Shown one piece after another: positions 53,724-64,000 of a stretch of 64,000 nucleotides of DNA (within the stretch, counting starts at the first letter, position 1; every line of letters begins with the position of its first letter). The DNA is taken from the NCBI RefSeq assembly GCF_042680565.1, contig NZ_JBHUEJ010000015.1, forward strand, positions 248,001 through 312,000. The letters are read 5' to 3'. The notes under the pieces were generated by a model that did not search any database, was not told the origin of the DNA, and saw nothing but the letters and a program-made list of their open reading frames with translations. The stretch comes from Ottowia flava (GTDB lineage Bacteria; Pseudomonadota; Gammaproteobacteria; Burkholderiales; Burkholderiaceae_C). Both the position numbers and the translations under genes were made by a program.

Positions 53724-54872
53724 ATGACAACGCTCACCTCTCCTCTTTCCGCGGCCGATGCTGCGCCGGTTGGCACAGCGCCAGCCCCCAGCCTCTGGGC
53801 CATGCGCGCCCCCCTGGCATTGACCATCGCCGCCTTGTTCGGCTGGCTGCTGTGGTCGGTGTCGGCGCGGCAGGCCTTGCTGCTGCTGGTCGGTGTCGGG
53901 CTGGGCTGGGGCCTGGCAGCGGCGCGCTTCGGCTTCACCACGGGCTGGCGCATGCTGGTCGAGCAGCGCGATCCGGCGGGCGTCTACGGGCAACTGGTTT
54001 TGCTGGCGCTGCTGGCGGCGCTCAGCATGCCGATGCTCGGTCATTTCCCCGAAACTCACGCCGCGCTGGGGCCGCTGTCGGTCAGCCTGCTGGTGGGCGC
54101 CTTCGTGTTCGGGCTGTGCATGCAGATCGCCGACGGCTGCGGCTCGGGCACGCTGTACAAGGCCGGGCTGGGTGTGCCGCTGAACATGGCGATCCTGCCG
54201 ATGTTCGCCATCGGCAGCTTTCTCGGTTCGGCCCAGCTCAACGACTGGCTGGCGCTGGGCGCGCTGGAGCCGGTCGGTCTGGTCGACCGCCTGGGCGCGG
54301 GCCCGGCGCTGGGGGCCACGCTGATCGCCCTGGCCGTGGCGGCCGCGGGCGTCGCAGGGTGGACGGGCAAGGGCTTGCGCGGTATGCCGCGGCGCTGGTT
54401 CTGGGGCGCACTGGTGCTGGCGCTGTTCGCCGCGCTCAACCTCTTCGTCGCCGGCCAGCCCTGGGGCGTGGTGTACGGCTTTGGTCTGTGGGCGGCCAAG
54501 GCGGCGACCGCGCTGGGCCTGTTCGACCCGACACAGAACGCCTTCTGGAGCGACCCCGGCCACGCGCAGCGCCTGCACCAGACGCTGCTGCTCGATGTGA
54601 CCAGCATCACCAACATCGGCATCTTGGCCGGCGCGCTGTGGGTGGCGCCCAAGCGCCCGCAGAACGCGCGGCCCCTCACCGGCACGCAATGGCTGGTGGG
54701 CTTGGCCGCAGGCTTGCTGATGGGCTACAGCTCGCGCTTGGCCTTTGGCTGCAACGTGGGCGCCATGGTCAGCGGCATCAGCACCGGCAGCCTGCACGGC
54801 TGGATCTGGGTGCCGATGGCCTTTCTGGGCACCTTGGTCGGGCTGCGCGTGCGCCGCCATTTCAAGTTCTGA
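53724..54872 (+). CDS. YeeE/YedE family thiosulfate-type transporter (TsuA-like)
   Basis: This 382-residue membrane protein has about nine to ten hydrophobic segments. The two conserved Cys stretches of the family are FVFGLCMQIADGCGSGTLYK and RLAFGCNVGAMVSGISTGSL. TsuA carries thiosulfate through Cys relays. The upstream rhodanese and a downstream 55-residue protein complete the unit. The ATG at 53724 (MTTLTSPL) starts after a family B element; the longer frame is an artefact of that element being open. Confidence 0.9.
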   Translation: MTTLTSPLSAADAAPVGTAPAPSLWAMRAPLALTIAALFGWLLWSVSARQALLLLVGVGLGWGLAAARFGFTTGWRMLVEQRDPAGVYGQLVLLALLAALSMPMLGHFPETHAALGPLSVSLLVGAFVFGLCMQIADGCGSGTLYKAGLGVPLNMAILPMFAIGSFLGSAQLNDWLALGALEPVGLVDRLGAGPALGATLIALAVAAAGVAGWTGKGLRGMPRRWFWGALVLALFAALNLFVAGQPWGVVYGFGLWAAKAATALGLFDPTQNAFWSDPGHAQRLHQTLLLDVTSITNIGILAGALWVAPKRPQNARPLTGTQWLVGLAAGLLMGYSSRLAFGCNVGAMVSGISTGSLHGWIWVPMAFLGTLVGLRVRRHFKF

Positions 54873-54885
54873 GAGGGGCGACGCC

Positions 54886-55053
54886 ATGACCCGCACCGCC
54901 ACCCGCCGCTGGATTTTCTGGGCTGCCCTGGTCGGCTTCGTCGCGTGGGACGTCGCCGCCTCCGACCCCATCAACGTGCGGCTGGAGCCGCCGATTTTTG
55001 CCGCCGGCTCGGGCTTGCCCACCAGCAGCGGGCACTGCGCCATGCCCAAGTGA
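54886..55053 (+). CDS. Small hypothetical membrane-anchored protein
   Basis: This 55-residue protein starts 13 bp after the transporter stop, behind a strong ribosome site (gagagggg). It has a basic start (MTRTATRRW), one hydrophobic segment (IFWAALVGFVAWDVAAS) and a tail with DPINVRLEPPIFAAGSGLPT and one Cys near the end (GHCAMPK). I do not recognise it. Its position suggests it works with the YeeE/YedE transporter, perhaps passing sulfur through the Cys. Confidence 0.65.
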   Translation: MTRTATRRWIFWAALVGFVAWDVAASDPINVRLEPPIFAAGSGLPTSSGHCAMPK

Positions 55054-55105
55054 CGGCTCGGGCAGGCGCGCAGACCGCCCCGCCCTTCTCGCTGCGGCGG
55101 CACAT

Positions 55106-55176
55106 ACATAGCTCTTCATTTGATAGCTGCTCGCGCAGAACCCTCCAGGGCGAACGGCCTTTTTTCTCAAGAATCC
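55106..55176 (+). repeat. Family A repeat, copy 19
   Basis: It reads catagctcttcatttgatag, then ctgctcgcgcagaaccctcc, then agggcgaacggccttttttc. It lies between the small protein and the M48 gene. Confidence 0.8.
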
Positions 55177-55272
55177 CGTCCGCAAATGCCCTGCGCGCTT
55201 GTCCGACGCGCGGCGCCCCGGTCGCCGGGTACGATCGGCCCATTCCCCCGACGACCGACTGAGGAGCCCCGC

Positions 55273-56091
55273 ATGTCCCACCGCACACTGGCCGCCCTGG
55301 CCGCCACCGCCCTGCTTGCCGCCGGCTGCGGCACCACCACCACGGGCAGCGTGGCCTCCGGTGGCGGCAGCCGCTCTCAGCTGCTGCTGGTCTCGTCCGA
55401 AACGGTGATGCAACAGTCGCTGCAGTACTACAACGAACAGAACAACGAAGCGCGCTCCGACGGCACGCTGATCACCAGCGGCCCCGAATACAACCGCGTG
55501 CGCAACGTCATGCAGCGTCTGGTGCCGCAGGTCGGCGCCTTCCGCCCCGACGCCGCGAAGTGGCCCTGGCAGCTGGTGCTGATCAACGAAGACACCGTCA
55601 ACGCCCACGTCATGGCGGGCGGCAAGATCACCTTCTACACCGGGCTGATCCGCAAGCTGAAGCTGACCGACGACGAGATCGCCGCCGTCATGGGCCACGA
55701 AATGGCGCACGCGCTGCGCGAGCACTCGCGCGAGAAGATGTCGCAGTCGGCGGCGGGCGATCTGGCGGTGTCGATCGGCGGCGCGCTGCTCGGGCTGGGC
55801 AGCGGCGCCACGCAACTGGCCAGCATGGGCAAGCAGTTGGCGCTGGATCTGCCGTTCTCGCGCAGCATGGAAAGCGAAGCCGACCTGTACGGCCTGGAGC
55901 TGGCCGCGCGTGCCGGCTACGACCCGCGCGCGGCCATCACGCTGTGGCAGAAGATGGCGCAACAAGGCGGCGGCAGCGGCCCGGGCTTCATGTCGACGCA
56001 CCCTTCATCGGGCGACCGCATCGCCGCGCTGCAACAGGCCGTGCCGCGCGTCATGCCGCTGTACGAGGCGGCGCGCAGCGGCAAGCGCTGA
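55273..56091 (+). CDS. M48 family metalloprotease lipoprotein
   Basis: This 272-residue lipoprotein has a signal ending in LLAAGCGTTT (Cys19) and the zinc motif HEMAH at His142-His146. The third ligand lies in MESEADLYGLEL. Its length and organisation resemble LoiP/YcaL outer-membrane proteases, which degrade misfolded envelope proteins. A good ribosome site (gaggag) precedes the ATG at 55273. A terminator and a family A repeat follow. It is convergent with the deacylase gene. Confidence 0.93.
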   Translation: MSHRTLAALAATALLAAGCGTTTTGSVASGGGSRSQLLLVSSETVMQQSLQYYNEQNNEARSDGTLITSGPEYNRVRNVMQRLVPQVGAFRPDAAKWPWQLVLINEDTVNAHVMAGGKITFYTGLIRKLKLTDDEIAAVMGHEMAHALREHSREKMSQSAAGDLAVSIGGALLGLGSGATQLASMGKQLALDLPFSRSMESEADLYGLELAARAGYDPRAAITLWQKMAQQGGGSGPGFMSTHPSSGDRIAALQQAVPRVMPLYEAARSGKR

Positions 56092-56108
56092 GCGGCGAGC
56101 GCGCCCGG

Positions 56109-56136
56109 CGGTCCGGCGGCCTGCCGGCCGTTTTTT
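56109..56136 (+). terminator. Rho-independent terminator after the M48 gene
   Basis: A GC-rich stem (CGG, bulged T, CCGGC; loop GGCCT; GCCGGCCG) is followed directly by six T. Confidence 0.8.
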
Positions 56137-56143
56137 CATGCCA

Positions 56144-56196
56144 TTCAGGGTCGCAGCCCTACAACCATCTGCGCGGCCAGCTATGGTTTTGATACT
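56144..56196 (-). repeat. Family A repeat, copy 20
   Basis: On the plus strand: ccattcagggtcgcagccct, then acaaccatctgcgcggccag, then ctatggttttgatac. It lies between the M48 terminator and the deacylase gene. Confidence 0.85.
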
Positions 56197-56223
56197 CAGC
56201 GCAGCGTCAAAAGGCCGCTCACT

Positions 56224-57216
56224 TCAGGCCAGCGCCGCCCGCCGTGCGAAGCGCACCACCGTCACACCCTCGCGCGCCTGACGCACCGACGGCATCACCA
56301 GCACGCAGTCGTCGTAAGGCGTGACCACGGCGTCGCCCTCGCCGGGGCCGTCGTGGTGGCCGATCACGGTGCCGGCTTTCTCAAACACTTCCAGCCCGGT
56401 GAAGTCGCCGACAAAGGCGAAGCGCTCGCTGCGCGCCACGGCGGCGCCGTCCACCGTCAGGGCCCATTGCCGCGGCGCATCGGGCAGGCGCCAGCCGGGC
56501 AACTTTTCGGCCAGCGTGCCCGCGCCGACGCAGCCGCTTTCCTGAAGGAAGCGCAGGCTCATGTCCTGCGCGACGGCGCGGCTGCTCAGGTCGCCATGAA
56601 AGCCGCATTCGATCAAGAGCGAGCGCACATCGCCCGCCTGCCCGTCCGGCAGCCCAAAACGGCCGAAGTCGCGCATGCGCACGCCGTCCTTGTGGCCCGC
56701 GTCGATGACGATGTGCTCGGGCGCCCGCAGCGCCCGGGCCAACTGCAGGTTGCGCGGCTGCACGCCGGTCAGCAGCAGCGGCGCGCTGGGTTCGTGCATG
56801 GAATGCAGGTCCAGCAGCCAGTCGGCGCGCTCAACAAAGGGGCGCAATTCGGCGGCGCGGCGGCGTTCCAGGCTTTCGCCGCCGGCCATGCGCTCGGCGC
56901 TCCACTGGCGGTTCAGGTCTTCTTCGACGAAGCGCGCGGCGTCGGTGTTCGGCAGGCTGAAGCGGTCGAACGCGGCCAGGTTGCAAAAGGCCAGCGTCAA
57001 GCTGCCCACGTCGGGCCGCACGCCGGCTTCCAGCAAGCCCTGGAGTGCCCAGGCGCCGCAGACTTCGTTGCCGTGGATCAGCGCGCTGAGCATCACGGCG
57101 CGGCCGGGGCGCCCGCTGTCGAAATGCCAGACGCCTTCGACACCGGTGTTGCCCGTGCGCCAGGGCGCGATGTCGGGCAGCGGCAGGTGAAATGGCAGAG
57201 GGGCGGGACGGCTCAT
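56224..57216 (-). CDS. Succinylglutamate desuccinylase/aspartoacylase family protein
   Basis: This 330-residue zinc hydrolase has the first metal motif LIHGNEVCGAW (His48, Glu51) and the second His in WLLDLHSMHEPSAP. RQWSAERMAGGE and the LLIECGFHGD catalytic segment follow. Family members remove acyl groups from amino acids. It overlaps the Bug receptor gene upstream by four bases (ATGA), so the two are coupled. That suggests the receptor may bind the substrate or a related acid, but the substrate is unknown. A C-terminal domain of about 80 residues looks like a beta-barrel lid. Confidence 0.88.
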   Translation of the reverse strand: MSRPAPLPFHLPLPDIAPWRTGNTGVEGVWHFDSGRPGRAVMLSALIHGNEVCGAWALQGLLEAGVRPDVGSLTLAFCNLAAFDRFSLPNTDAARFVEEDLNRQWSAERMAGGESLERRRAAELRPFVERADWLLDLHSMHEPSAPLLLTGVQPRNLQLARALRAPEHIVIDAGHKDGVRMRDFGRFGLPDGQAGDVRSLLIECGFHGDLSSRAVAQDMSLRFLQESGCVGAGTLAEKLPGWRLPDAPRQWALTVDGAAVARSERFAFVGDFTGLEVFEKAGTVIGHHDGPGEGDAVVTPYDDCVLVMPSVRQAREGVTVVRFARRAALA

Positions 57217-58193
57217 TGCTCGATCTTGGCGAATTGCACGATCTTCTGGTACTTGGCGATCTCGCTTTGCAGGAAGGGGCCGATCGCCACGTCGGGCGCC
57301 GCCACGGTGGAGCCGGTGGCCTCCATCTTCTTGCGGAAGTCGGGCGACTTCAGCACCTCGGTCAGCGCGGTCTTGAGCTTGGCGGTAACGGCGTCGGGCA
57401 GCTTGGCCGGGCCCATCAGCACGAACCAGCTGCCGATGTCCATGCCCTTGAGCTGCTTGTGCTCGCCCAGCGCGGGAATGTCGGCCGTCAGCGGCGAGCG
57501 CTTGGCCTCGGTCGTGCCCAGCGCGACCACCTTGCCCGCCTTGATGTGCGGCAGACCGCTGGACAGCACGAACACGCCGAATTCGAGGTTGCCCCCGACC
57601 AGGTCGTTGGTCAGCGGCGCCACGCCGCGGTAGGGGATGTGCGTCATGAACAGGCCCGCGCGTTCCTTGACCATCTCGCCGGCCAGGTGCAGGGCCGTGC
57701 CCACGCCCGAGCTGCCGTAGCTGTACTTGCCGGGCGCCGCCTTCACCTTGGCGATGAATTCGTCGATGTTCTTCACGCCCGAGGCGTTGGACGCCACCAG
57801 CACCATCGGCTGCGAAGCCACCAGGCCGATCGGCGTGAAGTCTTTCAGGTCGTACTTGACGTTCTTGGTCACCAGCTTGTTGATGGCGACTTCGTTGTTG
57901 GCGCCCACGAACAGCGTGTAGCCGTCGGGCGCTGCGTTGGCCGCCTTCTGCGCGCCGATGGCACCGCCCGCGCCGCCCACGTTCTCGATCACCACCGGCA
58001 CGCCCAGCTGCTTGCCGAGTGCGTCACCCACGTGGCGGCCGGTAAGGTCGGTACTGCCACCGGCCGGGTAGCCGACGATGATGGTGATGGGCTTGGCGGG
58101 GTACGCGCCCTGCGCGAAAGCTGCGGGCGCCAGCAGCGCCAGCGCACAGGCGCCCAGCAGGCGGGTACGGCGGGACAGGTGGGGAAAGGACAT
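57213..58193 (-). CDS. Bug/TctC family tripartite tricarboxylate receptor
   Basis: This 326-residue periplasmic binding protein has a signal peptide (LGACALALLAPAAFAQ) and the Bug domain start YPAKPITIIVGYPAGGSTDL. VIENVGGAGGAIGAQKAANA and YGSSGVGTALHLAGEM are further family marks. Bug proteins are greatly expanded in Burkholderiales. No TctA/TctB membrane genes are near, so it is an orphan receptor. Its stop overlaps the start of the deacylase gene. Confidence 0.95.
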   Translation of the reverse strand: MSFPHLSRRTRLLGACALALLAPAAFAQGAYPAKPITIIVGYPAGGSTDLTGRHVGDALGKQLGVPVVIENVGGAGGAIGAQKAANAAPDGYTLFVGANNEVAINKLVTKNVKYDLKDFTPIGLVASQPMVLVASNASGVKNIDEFIAKVKAAPGKYSYGSSGVGTALHLAGEMVKERAGLFMTHIPYRGVAPLTNDLVGGNLEFGVFVLSSGLPHIKAGKVVALGTTEAKRSPLTADIPALGEHKQLKGMDIGSWFVLMGPAKLPDAVTAKLKTALTEVLKSPDFRKKMEATGSTVAAPDVAIGPFLQSEIAKYQKIVQFAKIEQ

Positions 58194-58350
58194 CGAGAAA
58201 ACTCCAGAAAAAGCGCGGGCCGGTCAGGGGGCGCAGCGCAGGTCGATGGGCCGATTGTCACCAAAACGTCATGCGCTCGACCAACTGGCTGGCACTTGCG
58301 TGCCATGGATTTCCCGCAGGGGTCGACCGCTCTGCACGCATCACGCGCGC

Positions 58351-58420
58351 ACGAATTTCAGACGAAATCGAGCTGCAGCGCTTGATGGGCTTGCGCGAAC
58401 AGCTATCGAATCAATAGTTA
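58351..58420 (-). repeat. Family A repeat, copy 21
   Basis: On the plus strand: acgaatttcagacgaaatcg, then gcttgatgggcttgcgcgaa, then cagctatcgaatcaatag. It ends on the pyrF stop codon (tta at 58418). Confidence 0.85.
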
Positions 58421-59263
58421 AATCATTCGTGCGGCGTGCAGCGCCGCACGCGTGGCCTGCGCCGCGGCGCGCGCTGCGTCGCGGAAGTCCGTGCCGCTGC
58501 TCGCGTACAGGATGGCGCGCGAGCTGTTGACGATCACCGGCCCAGTGGTGGCGCCCGCCGCATCACCGCGCCAGCCTGCCTTGACCGTGGCGGCGGCATC
58601 GCCCCCTTGCGCGCCGACGCCGGGGATCAGCAATGGCAACGTGGCCGCCAGTTCGCGCACGCGTTCGATCTCCTGCGGGTAGGTGGCGCCCACCACCAGG
58701 CCGAGCTGGCCGTTGAGGTTCCACGGCCCCGCGGCCAGGCGCGCGACGTGCTCGTACAGCAGCGGCTGCCCGTCCACGCTGGCCAGGCGCTGGTTCTGCA
58801 GATCGTCACCGCCAGGGTTGGAGGTGCGGCACAGCAGGAAGGCGCCCTTGTTCTTGTACTGCAGGTAGGGCGCGACCGAGTCGAAGCCCATGAACGGCGA
58901 CAAGGTGACGGCGTCGGCCTCGTAGCGCTCGAAGGCTTCCTTGGCGTACTGCTCGGCGGTGGAGCCGATGTCGCCGCGCTTGGCGTCCAGGATGATCGGC
59001 ACCTTGGGCGCGATCTCGCGCATGCGGCGCATCAGGCGTTCGAGCTGCGGCTCGGCGCGGTGCGCGGCGAAGTAGGCGATCTGCGGCTTGAAGGCCATCG
59101 CCAGGTCGGCCGTGGCTTCGACGATGGCCACGCAAAAATCGAAGATGCCTTCGGCGTCGCGCGTGATGCCGGTGGGAAAGCGCGTGGGCTCCGGGTCCAG
59201 CCCGACGCACAGCATCGACTGGTTCAGGCTTTCGGCCTGGCGCAACTGCTCGAGAAAGTTCAT
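58418..59263 (-). CDS. pyrF: Orotidine 5'-phosphate decarboxylase (type 2)
   Basis: PyrF makes UMP from OMP, the last step of pyrimidine synthesis. The 281-residue protein is of the longer type 2 group. It has the catalytic ILDAKRGDIGSTAEQYA (Lys, Asp pair), MLCVGLDPEP and the phosphate-binding LIPGVGAQGGD. The ATG at 59261-59263 (MNFLEQLRQ) is preferred over one six codons upstream. It is divergent from serC with 153 bp between the start codons. Confidence 0.96.
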   Translation of the reverse strand: MNFLEQLRQAESLNQSMLCVGLDPEPTRFPTGITRDAEGIFDFCVAIVEATADLAMAFKPQIAYFAAHRAEPQLERLMRRMREIAPKVPIILDAKRGDIGSTAEQYAKEAFERYEADAVTLSPFMGFDSVAPYLQYKNKGAFLLCRTSNPGGDDLQNQRLASVDGQPLLYEHVARLAAGPWNLNGQLGLVVGATYPQEIERVRELAATLPLLIPGVGAQGGDAAATVKAGWRGDAAGATTGPVIVNSSRAILYASSGTDFRDAARAAAQATRAALHAARMI

Positions 59264-59416
59264 GGCGCCGATTCTAGGCAAGCAGCCTGCGCGCTCAAAC
59301 CGCCAAGTCCGCGCCGGTCAACGCGCGCGCGGGCGGGGGCGGGGGCGGCCTAGAATTCCTGGCTTCGCGCCCGAGCGGGCGCACCTCGCATCCGTGAACG
59401 CCGTTCACCCGCCGCC

Positions 59417-60550
59417 ATGACTCAACCCGCTGTTCGCCCCGCCTGCCCCAACTTCTCGTCCGGCCCCTGCGCCAAGCGCCCGGGTTACGACGTGTCCGCG
59501 CTCGATCTGCGTGCGCTGGGGCGATCGCACCGGTCGGCGCTGGGGCGCGAGCTGCTGGAGCGCGCCTGCACGGAAAGTGCGCGCATCCTGGGCCTGCCGG
59601 CCGGCTACCGCATTGGCATCGTGCCCGCGTCCGACACCGGCGCCGTGGAGATGGCGATGTGGAGCCTGCTCGGCCCGCGCGGCGTCGACGTGCTGGCCTG
59701 GGAGACCTTCGGGCTGACCTGGGTGAACGACCTGGTCAACCAGCTCAAGCTGGGCGATCTGAACGTATACAAAGCCCCGTACGGCGCGCTGCCCGATCTG
59801 GCGCAGGCCGATTTCGGCCGTGACGTGGTCTTCACCTGGAACGGCACCACCAGCGGCGTCTGCGTGCCCAACGGCGACTGGATCGCGGCCGACCGCGAAG
59901 GCCTGACGATCTGCGACGCCACCAGCGCCGCCTTCAGCATGGACCTACCCTGGGACAAGCTCGACGTGGTCACCTTCTCATGGCAGAAGGCGCTGGGTGG
60001 CGAAGGCGCGCACGGCATGCTGGTGCTGAGCCCGCGCGCCGTGGCGCGCCTGGAAAGCCACCGCCCTGCGTGGCCCATGCCCAAGATCTTCCGCATGACC
60101 AGCACCGGCGCCGACCGCCAGCCCGCGTTGATGGAAGCCATCTTCCGCGGCGACACCATCAACACCCCGTCGATGCTGTGCGTGGCCGACTACCTGGATG
60201 CGCTGCAATGGGCGGATGCCGCTAGCGGTGTGCCCGGCTTGATGGCGCGCAGCCGCGCCAACCTGAAGGCCATCGAGGACTTCGTCGCCACGCACCCCTG
60301 GATCCACTTCCTGGCGCAGACCGAGGCCACACGCTCGTGCACCAGCGTGTGCCTGACGGTCGACCTGCCGGATGCGCAAGTCAAGCAGATGGCCAAGCTG
60401 CTTGAAGCCGAGGGCGTGGCCTACGACATCGCCGCGTACAAGGACGCGCCCGCGGGGCTGCGCATCTGGTGCGGCGCGACCGTGGAAGCCAGCGACGTGG
60501 CCGCGCTCATGCCGTGGCTGAAGTGGGCCTACGAGCAGGTCAAGTTCTAA
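59417..60550 (+). CDS. serC: Phosphoserine aminotransferase, type-2 (alphaproteobacterial/archaeal-like)
   Basis: SerC makes phosphoserine from phosphohydroxypyruvate. This 377-residue PLP enzyme starts with CPNFSSGPCAKRPGYDVSAL and has FSWQKALGGEGAHGMLVLS, where Lys191 should bind PLP. These stretches match the shorter-known alphaproteobacterial/Methanosarcina-type SerC, not the E. coli type that Burkholderiales usually carry beside gyrA and pheA. It may be a second copy or the only one. A family A repeat separates it from the convergent TonB receptor. Confidence 0.88.
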   Translation: MTQPAVRPACPNFSSGPCAKRPGYDVSALDLRALGRSHRSALGRELLERACTESARILGLPAGYRIGIVPASDTGAVEMAMWSLLGPRGVDVLAWETFGLTWVNDLVNQLKLGDLNVYKAPYGALPDLAQADFGRDVVFTWNGTTSGVCVPNGDWIAADREGLTICDATSAAFSMDLPWDKLDVVTFSWQKALGGEGAHGMLVLSPRAVARLESHRPAWPMPKIFRMTSTGADRQPALMEAIFRGDTINTPSMLCVADYLDALQWADAASGVPGLMARSRANLKAIEDFVATHPWIHFLAQTEATRSCTSVCLTVDLPDAQVKQMAKLLEAEGVAYDIAAYKDAPAGLRIWCGATVEASDVAALMPWLKWAYEQVKF

Positions 60551-60593
60551 GCCAAAACCGTTCCCCGCCTTAGTCCCACCTGCGCAAGCAGCT

Positions 60594-60600
<7 letters not shown>
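60551..60600 (-). repeat. Family A repeat, copy 22
   Basis: On the plus strand: aaaaccgttccccgccttag, then tcccacctgcgcaagcagct, then tcagaag. The TonB receptor stop codon (tca at 60594) lies in its head. Confidence 0.85.
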
Positions 60601-62744
<2,144 letters not shown>

Positions 62745-63016
62745 GAAGCATCCAGAGGCCCGGGCGGCACGCGCATGGCGGCAAGCCCCCCGGGCAAAAA
62801 AGGGCAGAAAACGGCCAACACCGACCTGTAGGGACAGCGCCGCCGATCTAAAAAGACAAGAAAAATCCAAGGCGCCACACCGCGGGTCAAGGCACGGCGG
62901 GCGATAACGGCCCGCGCTGGGCGCGCGAAGCCCACGCGCTGACGGCCCGGCGCACGACGCGCGAGGGCCGGGGTATCAGAAGCGTGGGGAAGTGGCGCGA
63001 GCGCCAGGCAGGCCGC

Positions 63017-63433
63017 TCAGGCCGCTGCAGGCGGGGCGCGGGCGCTGTAGGGTGCGCCGCTGGGCGCTCTGTGTACCGGCGCGCGCCACAAGGGCAGCGG
63101 CGTGGCCGCGGTCTGCACCACGGGCACCGCCGGCGGCGCAAAGCCCGGCGCGTCGGCGTGGGCCAGTTGGTCCAGCAGGCGGCAGTCCAGCGCGCCGTGG
63201 CCCGCGAAAAGCCGACCCAGCCAGTCGTCAGCGCCGTGGGCGTGGCCCGCGGGTGCGGCGCTGTGATCGTGCCCAACCGCAGCGCCTCCCGCCGGGACGG
63301 CAGGACCGTGCAGTGCAGCCGCGTGAAAGCCCTGGTGCCACTGCCCCAGCGTCTGGCCCAACACCAGCACGAGCGCGAACACCGCCCACCAGCGGGCGGG
63401 CAGCGATCGGCGAAGTGGGGGTTGCGGGGCCAT
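63017..63433 (-). CDS. Small His-rich membrane/periplasmic protein (DUF2946-like)
   Basis: This 138-residue protein has one N-terminal hydrophobic segment (WWAVFALVLVLGQTLGQWHQ). A His-rich part follows (HDHSAAPAGHAHGADDW), then DCRLLDQLAHAD, and it ends in an Ala/Pro-rich tail. The layout resembles DUF2946 proteins found next to metal-uptake genes. It is the gene upstream of the ZnuD-like receptor, 272 bp away and on the same strand, and may bind zinc in the periplasm. The ATG at 63431-63433 (MAPQPPLRR) is preferred over the longer frame. Confidence 0.7.
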   Translation of the reverse strand: MAPQPPLRRSLPARWWAVFALVLVLGQTLGQWHQGFHAAALHGPAVPAGGAAVGHDHSAAPAGHAHGADDWLGRLFAGHGALDCRLLDQLAHADAPGFAPPAVPVVQTAATPLPLWRAPVHRAPSGAPYSARAPPAAA

Positions 63434-63465
63434 CGGATCGGATGCGGTGTCGGCCAGTGTCGGCG

Positions 63466-64000
63466 TCAGCCCAGCAGGCGTTGCATCGCCTCGCGGTACT
63501 TGGCCGCGGTGTTGGCGACGACGTCGTCGGGCAGGCGCGGCGGCGGCGGGGCCTTGGCCCACGGCGCACCGTCAACGGTGACCTGCTCCAGCCAGTCGCG
63601 CAGGTACTGCTTGTCGAAGCTGGGCGGGTTGACGCCTTCGCGGTACTGGTCGGCTGGCCAGTAGCGGGACGAATCGGGTGTAAGCACCTCGTCCATCAGC
63701 ACCAGTTCGCCCGCGGGGTTCAGACCAAATTCGAACTTGGTGTCGGCAATGATGATGCCCTTTTTCAGCGCGATCTCGGCCGCGCGCGTGTACAGCGCAA
63801 TGGCGGTATCGCGGATCTGCGCGGCCAGCTTGTCGCCGACCATCTCCACGGTCCGCTCGTAGGTGATGTTCTCGTCGTGCTCGCCCACCTCGGCCTTGGC
63901 GGCGGGAGTGTAGATCGGCTGGGGCAATGGGCTCGCGTTGTTCAAGCCTGCAGGCAGCGGCACGCCACACACGGCGGCCTGGCCGTCCTGGTATTCCTTC
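63466..64000 (-). CDS. purC: SAICAR synthetase (3' part; start beyond the window)
   Basis: PurC joins aspartate to CAIR in purine synthesis. The visible C-terminal 177 residues begin within KEYQDGQAAVCGVPLPAGL. They include the catalytic/ATP region IADTKFEFGLNPAGELVLMD and DEVLTPDSSRYWPADQY. The frame runs off the right edge, so the N-terminus is missing. The His-rich protein starts 32 bp downstream on the same strand, so the zinc genes may be read through from purC. Confidence 0.95.
   Translation of the reverse strand, partial: KEYQDGQAAVCGVPLPAGLNNASPLPQPIYTPAAKAEVGEHDENITYERTVEMVGDKLAAQIRDTAIALYTRAAEIALKKGIIIADTKFEFGLNPAGELVLMDEVLTPDSSRYWPADQYREGVNPPSFDKQYLRDWLEQVTVDGAPWAKAPPPPRLPDDVVANTAAKYREAMQRLLG

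Overview
This is a GC-rich window of a betaproteobacterial chromosome, most likely Burkholderiales and probably Comamonadaceae. The pointers are the divergent bamE(omlA)-fur pair, an hpf-ptsN-hprK cluster, a type III glutamate-cysteine ligase, a Bug/TctC receptor, an IPTL-CTERM-like surface protein, and two families of dispersed intergenic repeats. I see no rRNA, tRNA, CRISPR array, integrase or transposase. Most of the window is core chromosome with small accessory inserts.

Layout. 0-3.2 kb: carboxyltransferase, PECR-like reductase and TetR regulator, probably the end of an acyl-CoA or terpenoid catabolic cluster. 3.4-6.2 kb: purT, psd and a small membrane protein. 6.2-8.1 kb: a two-gene gentisate pathway unit. 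8.2-12 kb: a NodIJ-type ABC exporter and an MFS exporter with an extra C-terminal domain. 12-20 kb: pssA, gshB, benE, kup, gshA and proA, all on the minus strand. 20-25.5 kb: a roadblock-domain protein, a ribbon-helix-helix regulator with a palindromic upstream site, holA, lptE and leuS. 25.6-31 kb: exbB/exbD, dapB, bamE/fur, hprK, ptsN and hpf. 31.4-39.4 kb: corA, mtnN, fadD and the pnt transhydrogenase operon with a lipoprotein gene inside it. 39.5-45 kb: Nudix hydrolase, a TauE-type permease, an IPTL-CTERM-like secreted protein, a LivK-type binding protein and mnmA. 45-52.6 kb: two divergent LysR/target pairs flanking uvrA, then a broken LysR remnant. 52.6-56.1 kb: a rhodanese/YeeE/small-protein unit and an M48 lipoprotein. 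56.2-64 kb: a deacylase/Bug pair, pyrF, a type-2 serC, a zinc-type TonB receptor with a His-rich partner, and the 3' part of purC.

The strongest unexplained signal is repetitive. Family A is a 50-70 bp element with core AGCTGC(T/C)TGCGCAG followed by a TGTAGGGC box. I find about 24 full or partial copies, roughly one per 2.7 kb. Most fill intergenic gaps, and several supply or abut stop codons. At least three lie in frame inside genes (the carboxyltransferase, proA and leuS), and one overlaps the start of mtnN. Family B is about 110-130 nt with three copies (after exbB, corA and the rhodanese). All three lie in the sense orientation a few bases after a stop codon, and all can form a long hairpin whose stem differs between copies yet stays paired. 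Covariation across three copies argues for an RNA-level role in 3' untranslated regions.

Gene calls rest on reading translations and motifs by eye; no database search was run.
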